From contig JAUNUH010000002.1 in the NCBI GenBank assembly GCA_030538275.1, positions 62,001-126,000 of the forward strand: a stretch of 64,000 nucleotides of DNA, given 5' to 3'. The position numbers and the translations under genes were made by a program. Below are positions 54,809-63,248 of this stretch, piece by piece. Each line of letters opens with the position of its first letter. Positions within the stretch are counted from its first letter, which is position 1. A model generated the notes under the pieces. It did not search any database. It saw nothing but the letters and a program-made list of their open reading frames with translations, and was not told where the DNA came from. Source of the stretch: Flavobacteriaceae bacterium (lineage in GTDB: Bacteria > Bacteroidota > Bacteroidia > Flavobacteriales > Weeksellaceae).

Positions 54809-56101
54809 ATGTACAATTTTTTAGACGAATTGCAATGGCGCGGAATGATTCAAGATACCACTCCAGGATTGAGAGAACAGCTTGAAAAAGAGGTAACTAC
54901 GGGTTATATCGGTTTCGATCCCACAGCAGATTCGTTGCATATTGGCAGTTTGGTGCCCATCATCTTGCTCATGCATTACCAAAAAGCCGGTCACAAACCA
55001 GTTGCCCTTGTGGGTGGTGCTACCGGAATGATTGGCGACCCCACAGGCAAATCAGATGAGCGTAATTTGTTGGACGAAAATACCTTGGCGAAAAATGTAG
55101 AAGGAATAAAACATGTACTTTCTCGGTTTTTAGATTTTGATTCAACGGAAGAAAATGCACCTGTTTTGGTGAATAATTATGATTGGATGAAGGATTTTTC
55201 GTTCATCGATTTTGCCCGAAACGTCGGGAAACGCATCACCGTGAACTATATGATGGCCAAAGATTCGGTGAAAAAAAGGCTTTCGGGCGAAACCGGAAAC
55301 GGCATGTCGTTTACCGAATTTACCTATCAATTGATTCAGGGATACGATTTTTATCATTTGTATCAAAATATCAACTGTAAATTCCAGATGGGCGGCTCAG
55401 ACCAATGGGGAAATATGACAACCGGTACCGAATTGGTGCGCCGTATGAGCGAAGGCCAAACCGAAGCATTTGCCATGACGTGTCCGCTGGTAACCAAGGC
55501 AGATGGATCGAAATTCGGTAAATCCGAAGGCGGAAACATTTGGCTGGACGCCGAGAAAACCAGTGTATATGAATTTTATCAATTTTGGTTGAATGTTGCG
55601 GACGAAGACGCCGAAAAATTTATCAAATATTACACTTTTTTGGACAAAGAAAGCATTGATAATTTAATTGCAGAACACCGCGAAGAACCACATCGCAGAA
55701 TTTTACAAAATAAATTAGCTGAGGAAGTTACAACACTCGTACATGGCCAGGACGAACTGGATTTGGCCAAAAAAGCGACACAAATTCTATTTGGTAAATC
55801 CACCTCAGAAGATTTAAAATCATTGAATGAAAAAACCTTTTTATCCGTTTTTGACGGAGTGCCGCAAGGCGAAATTTTATTGGCTGAATTAGAAGGCGAT
55901 ATTGTAGATTTATTGTCTGAAAAATCAGGATTTTTGAATTCAAAAGGCGAAGCCAGACGTGCGTTAAAAGAAAATTCCATTTCCATCAATAAAGATAAAA
56001 TCGACGAAAATTTTGCTGTGACTCAAAACGATTTAATCGCTGAAAAATATTTGTTGTTACAGCGCGGCAAGAAGAGTTATTTTATTTTAAGGGTGAATTA
56101 A
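54809..56101 (+). CDS. tyrS: Tyrosyl-tRNA synthetase
   Basis: A 430-residue class I synthetase charging tRNA-Tyr. The HIGH motif is in GFDPTADSLHIGSLVPII near residue 43. The KMSKS equivalent is KFGKS in KADGSKFGKSEGGNIWLD near 232. The tyrosine-binding QLIQGYDF and QMGGSDQWGN segments are present. The last ~75 residues form an S4-like RNA-binding domain (NSKGEARRALKENSISINK). A palindromic GTCATCCT element follows the gene. Confidence 0.96.
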   Translation: MYNFLDELQWRGMIQDTTPGLREQLEKEVTTGYIGFDPTADSLHIGSLVPIILLMHYQKAGHKPVALVGGATGMIGDPTGKSDERNLLDENTLAKNVEGIKHVLSRFLDFDSTEENAPVLVNNYDWMKDFSFIDFARNVGKRITVNYMMAKDSVKKRLSGETGNGMSFTEFTYQLIQGYDFYHLYQNINCKFQMGGSDQWGNMTTGTELVRRMSEGQTEAFAMTCPLVTKADGSKFGKSEGGNIWLDAEKTSVYEFYQFWLNVADEDAEKFIKYYTFLDKESIDNLIAEHREEPHRRILQNKLAEEVTTLVHGQDELDLAKKATQILFGKSTSEDLKSLNEKTFLSVFDGVPQGEILLAELEGDIVDLLSEKSGFLNSKGEARRALKENSISINKDKIDENFAVTQNDLIAEKYLLLQRGKKSYFILRVN

Positions 56102-56108
56102 TAGTTTT

Positions 56109-56153
56109 GTCATCCTTCGATACAATTTGCTATCGCAAATCACTCAGGATGAC
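56109..56153. repeat. Palindromic GTCATCCT...AGGATGAC element
   Basis: Outer arms GTCATCCT (56109-56116) and AGGATGAC (56146-56153) are perfect complements around an inner hairpin ATTTGC TATC GCAAAT. Related palindromes with this sequence are common between genes in many bacteria. It could act as a terminator for both tyrS and the convergent histidine kinase gene. Confidence 0.65.
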
Positions 56154-56185
56154 AAATCCGCTCAGCTTTAATTAAAACTGAAAAT

Positions 56186-57223
56186 TCAAGCCTTGTTGAG
56201 GTAAAAGTAAAAAGTAGCACCTTTGCCGAATTCGCTTTCGACATAAATCTTCTGGTGGTGAGCTTCGAGAATATGTTTCACAATGGCCAGCCCCAATCCA
56301 GATCCACCTTGTTGTCTGCTTCTTGATTTGTCTGCTCTATAGAATCGTTCAAAAATGCGATTTATTTTTTCAGGTTCAATTCCTTTTCCGTTATCTTCGA
56401 TCATAACTTTAATCTTTTCATTCTCGAGTTTGAAGCTCACGGTTACTATGGCCTCGCGCTGTGAATGATTGATGGCATTGGCTATGATGTTGGTAAGTAC
56501 TTGTTCTATTTTTTCGATATCACCCATCACACGAACGGGGCTATCATAATTTTTATTGAATTTGAGCTGAACTTGATTGTTTTCTGCTTTAATTTCGAGT
56601 AAATCAAAAACTTCTTGAGTTAATGCCACAATATTAAAAGGTAACATTTCAATTTTGAGATTGCCCGATTCTAGGTCTGTAATCAGGTCTAGGTCTTTTA
56701 CGATATAGGTGAGTCGTTCTACAGATTTATTGATGCGGTTGAGGTATCTGTCTCTAATCGTTTCGTCGTCAACGCCACCTTCTATAAGTGTAAGCAGGTA
56801 TCCCTGAATCGAAAACAAGGGAGTTTTGAGTTCATGCGCCACATTTCCGACAAATTCTCGACGATAATTTTCTTTTTCGAGAAGAATATCAATTTCTTGT
56901 GTTTTGTCTATGGTAATATTGGTTATTTCTTCTGACAGGCTTTCTACGTTGTGCGCTCTGGATTCTTTTGAGCTCAAATCTGGTAAGAGATTATATAATT
57001 CTGAAATATCTTTTTTGGTTTGAAATTTGGCATTGAGATGCATCATAAAATACAGTACCAAAAAGATAAATGTATATAATAAAATGATGAACCAGCTAGG
57101 AACCAAAGCCGAATCAGAAAATATTTTCCATTCTTGAAAAAAAAGTTTTGGAAAAGAAATCAGCATAGCGAGTAAAAGGGTAGTGCCTGCTGCGAACAAT
57201 AAATTGCGTTGATAAATTTTCAC
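56186..57223 (-). CDS. Sensor histidine kinase, PhoR-like
   Basis: A 345-residue membrane kinase. Two helices (residues ~8-27 and ~43-63) are joined by a short loop of about 15 residues, so there is almost no periplasmic sensor domain. This is a feature of PhoR, which senses the Pst transporter state instead. The phosphoacceptor is His130 in FVGNVAHELKTPLFSIQGYL. The ATP-binding boxes are NAINHSQ, EDNGKGIEPEKI, FERFYRADKSRS and GGSGLGLAIVKHIL. It is 8 bases after the response regulator on the same strand. I infer a phosphate role from its class and neighbours, and cannot prove it. Confidence 0.85.
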   Translation of the reverse strand: MKIYQRNLLFAAGTTLLLAMLISFPKLFFQEWKIFSDSALVPSWFIILLYTFIFLVLYFMMHLNAKFQTKKDISELYNLLPDLSSKESRAHNVESLSEEITNITIDKTQEIDILLEKENYRREFVGNVAHELKTPLFSIQGYLLTLIEGGVDDETIRDRYLNRINKSVERLTYIVKDLDLITDLESGNLKIEMLPFNIVALTQEVFDLLEIKAENNQVQLKFNKNYDSPVRVMGDIEKIEQVLTNIIANAINHSQREAIVTVSFKLENEKIKVMIEDNGKGIEPEKINRIFERFYRADKSRSRQQGGSGLGLAIVKHILEAHHQKIYVESEFGKGATFYFYLNKA

Positions 57224-57231
57224 AACCCAAT

Positions 57232-57906
57232 TTAGTCATTTAGTTTGTAACCAACACCTTTAATGGTTGTAAATCTTTCACTACCGAATTTTTCTCTTAA
57301 TTTTCTGATGTGCACATCAATGGTTCTGCCGCCAACTACCACTTCATTGCCCCAGACTTTTTCCAGAATTTCTTCACGTTTAAAAACTCTTTCGGGATTA
57401 GAAGCCAACAACGAGAGCAGTTCAAATTCTTTTCGAGGTAGGGTAAAGTCTTCACCCTCAAAACTTACTTTGTAGGTTTCGCGATTGATGCTGATTTCGT
57501 TGAGTTCTATAATTTGATCCTGTGTCTCTTGTGATTTGAGTTTGAGCAAAGCTTTGATTTTGCTCATCAATACTTTGGGTTTTACGGGTTTGGTTATATA
57601 ATCATTCGCGCCTACTTCAAATCCCGCAAGTTGCGTGAACTCTTCGGTTCGGGCAGATAAAAAGACAATGAGTGTTTTTGACAAACTTTCGATTTGCCGA
57701 ATTTCATTACAAGCTTCTATTCCGTCCATTTCTGGCATCATGATATCTAGTAATATTAAATCTGGTTTGAAGCTTCTGGCTTTTTTCACACCCTCCAACC
57801 CATTTTCGGCTGTTTCTACTTCATAACCCTCTTTGATAAGATTATACGAAAGAAATTCTAAAATATCTGGCTCGTCATCAACTAATAAAATTCTGGATTT
57901 ACTCAT
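57232..57906 (-). CDS. Response regulator, OmpR/PhoB family
   Basis: A 224-residue two-domain regulator. The receiver domain has the acidic pocket DDE at 10-12, the phosphoacceptor Asp54 in LILLDIMMPEMDG and the Lys in NDYITKPVKPK. The C-terminal winged-helix DNA-binding domain is of the OmpR type (LPRKEFELLSLLASNPERVF, VVGGRTIDVHIRKLREKFG, IKGVGYKL). It is the first gene of the two-component operon and is divergent from a TonB receptor whose upstream region holds the candidate operator at 57997-58053. Confidence 0.92.
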   Translation of the reverse strand: MSKSRILLVDDEPDILEFLSYNLIKEGYEVETAENGLEGVKKARSFKPDLILLDIMMPEMDGIEACNEIRQIESLSKTLIVFLSARTEEFTQLAGFEVGANDYITKPVKPKVLMSKIKALLKLKSQETQDQIIELNEISINRETYKVSFEGEDFTLPRKEFELLSLLASNPERVFKREEILEKVWGNEVVVGGRTIDVHIRKLREKFGSERFTTIKGVGYKLND

Positions 57907-57996
57907 TTTTAATATTCGTTTTATGGGATGTAAAAACTCAATAAATATACGGTATAATTATGAAATGATAGAAAAGTAGCCTTTTTTGCACCAAGC

Positions 57997-58053
57997 TTAA
58001 CGATAAGATAACTTTTGCCTACTTTTTTAACCATAAGATAACATAAGCTTAAA
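57997..58053 (+). promoter_or_regulatory. Duplicated operator with 11-base half-site spacing, probable target of an OmpR/PhoB-type regulator
   Basis: TTAACGATAAGATAAC (57997-58012) and TTAACCATAAGATAAC (58027-58042) differ by one base and start 30 bases apart. Inside each copy, TTAAC is followed 11 bases later by ATAAC, and a further TTAAA lies 11 bases after the second copy. OmpR/PhoB proteins bind tandem direct repeats at 11-base spacing. The site is in the gap between the response regulator and the TonB receptor. Confidence 0.55.
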
Positions 58054-58103
58054 TTTGGCGTAAATAGGAAATCTTTTAATTGCTTTTTCTTTGCCCAAAA
58101 TTA

Positions 58104-60908
58104 TTGAGAGTGATTAAAAATTGTTTCACATTATTACTTTTAACAGTTGGAATGTGGGTATCTGCACAAACAGGAACTGTGTCGGGAAAAGTTACAGATG
58201 CTACATTTGACGATATTCCATTTGGATGGGTTGAGGTGATTGTGCAAGATCCTTATATAGAATCGATTACAGATGATTCTGGGATGTTTGAGCTTGAATT
58301 GCCTGTAGGTGAAAGAAAAATTAAACTGAGCTATATTGGTTATGCTACCAAAGAGGTAACCGTAAATGTTATTGAAAATGAAATAACCTATATAGAGGAG
58401 TCGATGGATGTGAGCTCGAGCTCGGCCTTGGAATTGGGTGGCGTTGTTGTTACTGCTCAGAGAACGCAAGGATCAGAAGCTGCGGTTTTGTCAGAAATAC
58501 GCGAAGCTAAACAAGTTGTAAGTGCAATTTCGGCACAGCAAATTCGTCGTAGTATGGATTCGGATGCGGCCGAGGTGGTGCAAAGAGTGCCTGGAGTTGC
58601 TATTATAGATAATCGTTTTGTAATGATTCGTGGTCTAGATGGACGATATAATCATGTGATGCTCAACCAAGCCACGGCTCCAAGCTCTGAGGTAGATAGA
58701 CGTACTTTTTCATTTGATTTGATTCCTACCAATGCCATAGAAACGATGAAAATTTATAAATCGCCTTCTGCAGATAAGCCAGGTGATTTTAGTGGGGCTG
58801 TAATTGATATTAAAACTTCTGAAGATGTGTTTAATTATACACAACTCAATTTGGGATTGGGATATAGATTAGGTACAACTTTCGAAAAAATGTATCAGGA
58901 TAAACAATCTGCTACAGATTATTTGGGTTTTGATTACGATTATAGAACTTTATCTTCTAATTTTCCTTCTACAGCCTATTTCAATAGTTTGGGTACATCG
59001 TCGGAGGAGCGTATGATACTCGCGCGCAAATTATCCAATAACTGGAATCCCAAAGAGCATATTCCAATGTTGAATACCAATATGGGATTGTCTATTGGGC
59101 GTAGAGTAAATTTTAGAAATGGACATTCATTAAGTAGTATTAATAATATAAGCCATAGTGTTTCTTCATTGAACTATGACAGAAATGTAGATTTTTTCTT
59201 TTCGCGTGGAGAGGGAGAATCGAATTCACAACCTTGGGAGACTTATGTAGATAATTTCAGCAAACAAGAAGTTTGGATCAACATTATGTCGAATTGGATT
59301 TATCGTTTTGGAAAAAATAGAATTAAATTCAAAAATTTGTTCAACCAAGTGGGCCAAAACGATGTTGTGATTCGTGGCGGGCAAAATTTTCAACAACACC
59401 CCGGAAGAGAATTACGTAATTATGAAATGAATTACACTTCTAGGTCGTTGTATATAGGACAATTAGCAGGTGAGCACGATTTTTCGGGTCATAAATTTGA
59501 TTGGGTACTTGGAGGAAATTATTTACTACAAGACCAGCCAGATTTGCGCAGACTACGTTCTTTTAGAGCAGAAAACTCGCAAGGAGGGTATGAAGTAATA
59601 GCGCCACCAAGTTCGAACTTATTCGATACCAGTCGTTTTTTTGGAAAATTGAATGAATATTCTGCCAATGGAGCTGTTAATTTTGCTTATTTATTAAAGG
59701 AGGATACAGAAAACTTTATCAAAGTTGGAGCCTATACCGATTATAAACAAAGAGAATTTGACGCGCGTTACTTTTCCTATCTTATTCCAGGCTATGTGAG
59801 TGGAACAAGAGGACAGGAATTGCGTAATCTTACCAATGATATTATCTTTTCAGATTATTATGTAAATAATGTGGATGGATGGATATTGGCAGAGGGTACC
59901 AATCCGCAGGATGCCTATGATGCCAATAATTTATTATTTGCAGGTTATGGCCAATTAGAGTACTCTATCGGAAAAATGGACATCACAGCAGGCTTACGTA
60001 TCGAGCGCAGTTTGCAAGAATTACAGAGTAATACCTATCAAGGACCTGTAAATGTAGAAATAGAACAAACCGCTCTACTACCATCGGTAAACTTGGCCTA
60101 CCATGTGTCACCGCAATCTCTTGTGAGATTGGCGTATGGACGCACTACCAACAGGCCAGAGTTTCGCGAAATAGCACCTTTTGTATTCTATAATTTTCAA
60201 CAAAATCTTGTAGTTTCTGGAAATCCAGAACTTAAAAATGCTGATATTCATAACGTGGATATGAGATTTGAATGGTATCCAAGCAGTACAGAAACAATCA
60301 GTGTAGGTGGATTCTATAAATACTTCATAGACCCTATCGAGAATTTATTACAAATTGTTACAGAGAATCGCGCCATGACTTTTGGTAATGGAGATTTTGC
60401 AAGAAACTTTGGTGCCGAGCTAGAAATTAGAAAATCTTTCAGAAATGTAACATTCAATCCAATTATTAATAATATGTCTATTAACTTGAATGCAGCATAT
60501 ATCTACTCTAAGGTTGATTTGGGAAGTCGAGCAACTTCTCAAACCCAAGTAAGGCCGCTACAAGGACAGTCTCCATATATTATTAATGCCGCTTTGAACT
60601 ATGACTCCAAAAGCATGTGGAACATCGCAGTGATTTACAACCGAATTGGTGACCGTATCTATCTGGTAGGAGATCAAAATTTCCCAGATGTTTATGAATT
60701 AGCAAGAAATCAACTCGATTTTACCATAGGCAAAAAAATAAATAAATCAGTTACAATGAAATTTGGTGTGAAAGATTTACTCAATGCACCTTATAGATTG
60801 TATTCCGATGCCGATAGAAATAACAAAATAGATACAAATATTGACGATAGATTCCAGTCTTATAAAATGGGACAACTACTTAGTCTTTCGGCTACTATAA
60901 CACTTTAA
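58104..60908 (+). CDS. TonB-dependent outer-membrane receptor
   Basis: An outer-membrane transporter of about 934 residues. A signal peptide leads from VIKNCFTLLLLTVGMWVSAQ. A carboxypeptidase regulatory-like domain follows (GTVSGKVTDATFDDIPFGWV to IEESMD). The plug has RRSMDSDAAEVVQRVPGVAI, then FVMIRGLDGRYNHVMLN and PSADKPGDFSGAVIDIKT. The barrel then runs to LLSLSATITL. The start is uncertain: TTG at 58104 (giving MRVIKNC) gives a clean signal peptide, while an upstream TTG at 58080 is also in frame. The next gene is the beta-helix lipoprotein, 41 bases downstream, so they probably form a transport pair. Divergence from a PhoB/PhoR-like pair suggests control by it; the substrate is unproven. 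Confidence 0.88.
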   Translation: MRVIKNCFTLLLLTVGMWVSAQTGTVSGKVTDATFDDIPFGWVEVIVQDPYIESITDDSGMFELELPVGERKIKLSYIGYATKEVTVNVIENEITYIEESMDVSSSSALELGGVVVTAQRTQGSEAAVLSEIREAKQVVSAISAQQIRRSMDSDAAEVVQRVPGVAIIDNRFVMIRGLDGRYNHVMLNQATAPSSEVDRRTFSFDLIPTNAIETMKIYKSPSADKPGDFSGAVIDIKTSEDVFNYTQLNLGLGYRLGTTFEKMYQDKQSATDYLGFDYDYRTLSSNFPSTAYFNSLGTSSEERMILARKLSNNWNPKEHIPMLNTNMGLSIGRRVNFRNGHSLSSINNISHSVSSLNYDRNVDFFFSRGEGESNSQPWETYVDNFSKQEVWINIMSNWIYRFGKNRIKFKNLFNQVGQNDVVIRGGQNFQQHPGRELRNYEMNYTSRSLYIGQLAGEHDFSGHKFDWVLGGNYLLQDQPDLRRLRSFRAENSQGGYEVIAPPSSNLFDTSRFFGKLNEYSANGAVNFAYLLKEDTENFIKVGAYTDYKQREFDARYFSYLIPGYVSGTRGQELRNLTNDIIFSDYYVNNVDGWILAEGTNPQDAYDANNLLFAGYGQLEYSIGKMDITAGLRIERSLQELQSNTYQGPVNVEIEQTALLPSVNLAYHVSPQSLVRLAYGRTTNRPEFREIAPFVFYNFQQNLVVSGNPELKNADIHNVDMRFEWYPSSTETISVGGFYKYFIDPIENLLQIVTENRAMTFGNGDFARNFGAELEIRKSFRNVTFNPIINNMSINLNAAYIYSKVDLGSRATSQTQVRPLQGQSPYIINAALNYDSKSMWNIAVIYNRIGDRIYLVGDQNFPDVYELARNQLDFTIGKKINKSVTMKFGVKDLLNAPYRLYSDADRNNKIDTNIDDRFQSYKMGQLLSLSATITL

Positions 60909-60949
60909 TAATTAATTAAAAATAAATATTAATCATAAATCATTAAAAA

Positions 60950-62350
60950 ATGAATCTTTTCAAAAAACAATTAGCAAAATTTGCTTTAATGGCAACCTCA
61001 TGTGCAGTTATGTTTTCATGTAGCAGCAGTGATGATGACGGGCCTGTAACTCCAATTGACCCTGTTGACACAGCAGAAATTTTGTCTGGAGACCTAAGCA
61101 CGAGAACATTATCTTCTGGTACTAAATATTTACTTCGTGGACAGGTTTTTGTTCAAAACGGAAATACCTTGACCATCGAGCCTGGAACTGTGATCATGGG
61201 TGAAAAAGCTACCAAAGGTACCTTGATCATCAACAGAGGAGGAAAAATAATGGCAGCAGGTACAGAATCTAGCCCTATTGTTATGACTTCTAATCAAGAC
61301 GCAGGTGCAAGAGATAGAGGTGACTGGGGTGGATTGGTAATCGTAGGAAAAGCTCCTAACAACCAAGGTGAACCAGCAATCGAAGGAATTTCTCCAAGCG
61401 TAAATTTTGGTGGAACAGACGAGAATGATAACTCGGGAGTTTTGAAATACGTTCGTGTAGAATTTGCAGGTATAGAATTAACTCCAAATAACGAAACCAA
61501 CTCAATTACCATGGGATCTGTAGGTGCAGGTACAGTAATGGAAAACTTAATGGTTTCTTATGGTGGTGATGACGGATTTGAGTGGTTCGGTGGAAGCGTA
61601 AATGGTAAAAATATGATTTCTTTTGGAATGTGGGATGACGACTTTGATGTTGACTATGGCTACAGCGGAAAAGTTCAATACGGTCTTGTTATCAGATACC
61701 CTTCTTATGCAGATCAATCTGGATCAAACGCTTTTGAATGTGATAACGGTCCAAATGATAACCAAACAGCTTTCCTTACAACTGGAACTTTCTCTAACTT
61801 CACTGCTATTGGTCCTAGACTTACTCCTTCACAAAGCATCAATGCCAACTATCAGCATTCTATCGATTTGAGAAGAAGAACTGCAGTTACTATTGCAAAC
61901 TCTGTTTTCTTAGGATTTCCAAGAGGAATTCGTATGAATCAACAATCAGTAGTTGATAACTATACAGCAGGAACAGGTGCGTTAATCAACAATATTTTGG
62001 TAGCACCTGCACAAACTTTCCTAGGTGGAAATGCAGATATGGCTACTGCAACTGAAGCTTATTGGACAAGTAATAATACTACAATTACAGATTACACCAA
62101 TGATAACTATAATCAAGTATTGAATCAACTTGGTTTGAATTCAAACTTATTCTTCGGTAACAATACCAAAGAAAGCTATGGTAGCCCAACGCTTGTAGTT
62201 AATTCTGGTCATTTGACTTCTGGTGCAAACTTCAGCCATCCAAAATTAGCCAACCCATTCTTCGAGCAAGTTTCCTTCATCGGTGCTTTCGGAGGATCTG
62301 ATTGGACATCTGGTTGGGCAGCATGGGATCCAGTTACCAGAAATTATTAA
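60950..62350 (+). CDS. Surface lipoprotein with a beta-helix/adhesin-like fold, paired with the TonB receptor
   Basis: A 466-residue lipoprotein. The lipobox is MFSC with Cys24, followed by SSSDDDGPVTP, an acidic tag of the kind used for surface export of Bacteroidota lipoproteins. Residues ~50-450 have repeated short strands rich in Gly, Asn and Thr (TLTIEPGTVIMGEKATKGTL, GGVL-type stretch VLKYVRVEFAGIE, GFEWFGGSVNGKNMISFG). They look like a right-handed beta-helix, ending LGGSDWTSGWAAWDPVTR-like. It starts 41 bases after the TonB receptor stop, so both should be one transcript, with the lipoprotein a surface binding partner. A strong terminator follows at 62382-62407. Ligand is unknown. Confidence 0.85.
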   Translation: MNLFKKQLAKFALMATSCAVMFSCSSSDDDGPVTPIDPVDTAEILSGDLSTRTLSSGTKYLLRGQVFVQNGNTLTIEPGTVIMGEKATKGTLIINRGGKIMAAGTESSPIVMTSNQDAGARDRGDWGGLVIVGKAPNNQGEPAIEGISPSVNFGGTDENDNSGVLKYVRVEFAGIELTPNNETNSITMGSVGAGTVMENLMVSYGGDDGFEWFGGSVNGKNMISFGMWDDDFDVDYGYSGKVQYGLVIRYPSYADQSGSNAFECDNGPNDNQTAFLTTGTFSNFTAIGPRLTPSQSINANYQHSIDLRRRTAVTIANSVFLGFPRGIRMNQQSVVDNYTAGTGALINNILVAPAQTFLGGNADMATATEAYWTSNNTTITDYTNDNYNQVLNQLGLNSNLFFGNNTKESYGSPTLVVNSGHLTSGANFSHPKLANPFFEQVSFIGAFGGSDWTSGWAAWDPVTRNY

Positions 62351-62381
62351 TTTTTAATGGTCCTCATATCCATTTAAGTTC

Positions 62382-62407
62382 AAAGCCGGTTTTTTAAAAC
62401 CGGCTTT
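62382..62407 (+). terminator. Terminator after the beta-helix lipoprotein
   Basis: AAAGCCGGTTTT and AAAACCGGCTTT form a perfect stem of 12 pairs around a two-base loop, 32 bases after the stop codon. It ends the TonB-receptor/lipoprotein unit or is bidirectional. Confidence 0.8.
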
Positions 62408-62433
62408 ACTATCTTTACTATTTTAATTATTTT

Positions 62434-63078
62434 ATGAAACATTCAATTCCATATTTATTTTCATTTATTCTATTCTTGTTGGCTTGTCAAAATGAAAAAA
62501 AAGCCGAAAATACGGGCGAAATTGAAATCCAGCAACAGAAAAGTATTCTCGATGAAATCACAATTCCTTCCAACGAAATAGAAAAATGGTCACCAAATAA
62601 TCATTTGACCGCCGATGAGCAAGAAAATTTGAAATATAATTTGGTGCGATACTTTGAAAAATTACCCAAAAAAGCAACACATCAAACCAAATTTAACCCT
62701 GAATTTGATGAATATTACAAAGAAAAAGCCAACGAAGCCCATCTGTTATATCTTGTAAAAGATGCTGATGATCAATGGAAATTTGTCATTACCAAACAAG
62801 CTCCTAGCCTTCAAGAAAAAAGAGTGGCCACTGCCGGAACCGTCAAATTGGATAATAACGAAATTACTTTTTATCAAGAGAATTTCAGAACTTGGAAAAT
62901 GCCAAATGACCAACTAGAAAATACCATGCAGAAATTATTTTATGAATTTATTCAAGGAAATAATATGGAAAAATACGAAACCCGATTTACCAATCCCGAA
63001 CTCATAATTGAATTCCCAGACGAGGTAAATCACTTTGATACGAATTTGAGACAATGGTCTATAGAACCAAAAGAATAA
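62434..63078 (+). CDS. Lipoprotein of unknown function
   Basis: A 214-residue lipoprotein: the signal peptide ends in LLAC with Cys18, followed by a charged region QNEKKAENTGE. The mature part is hydrophilic, with EFDEYYKEKANEAHLLYLV, DQWKFVITKQAPSLQEKR and TRFTNPELIIEFPDEVNHFD, and no catalytic motif that I recognise. It begins directly after a strong terminator and close to the TonB locus, so it may have its own promoter or be read through. Functional assignment is not possible from sequence. Confidence 0.72.
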   Translation: MKHSIPYLFSFILFLLACQNEKKAENTGEIEIQQQKSILDEITIPSNEIEKWSPNNHLTADEQENLKYNLVRYFEKLPKKATHQTKFNPEFDEYYKEKANEAHLLYLVKDADDQWKFVITKQAPSLQEKRVATAGTVKLDNNEITFYQENFRTWKMPNDQLENTMQKLFYEFIQGNNMEKYETRFTNPELIIEFPDEVNHFDTNLRQWSIEPKE

Positions 63079-63198
63079 GAAACTAATATGTAATTTAGTT
63101 TTATTACCAGGCCTGTTGTATGATTCTATAATATTAGTAAATAAGTTTTATTTATCAAAAACATATCTAATTATCAATAAATTAACATTCTTTTGCGT

Positions 63199-63227
63199 TT
63201 GGAAAAGACCTTATTATTGTAACTTTA
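63199..63227 (+). promoter_or_regulatory. Near-consensus promoter of the last gene
   Basis: TTG (63199-63201), an 18-base spacer and TAACTTTA (63220-63227) match TTG-N17-23-TAnnTTTG except for the final base. The ATG of the exported protein follows 21 bases later. The gap 63079-63248 holds nothing else that I can name. Confidence 0.5.
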
Positions 63228-63248
63228 CATAATTTTAAATATCGAAAA

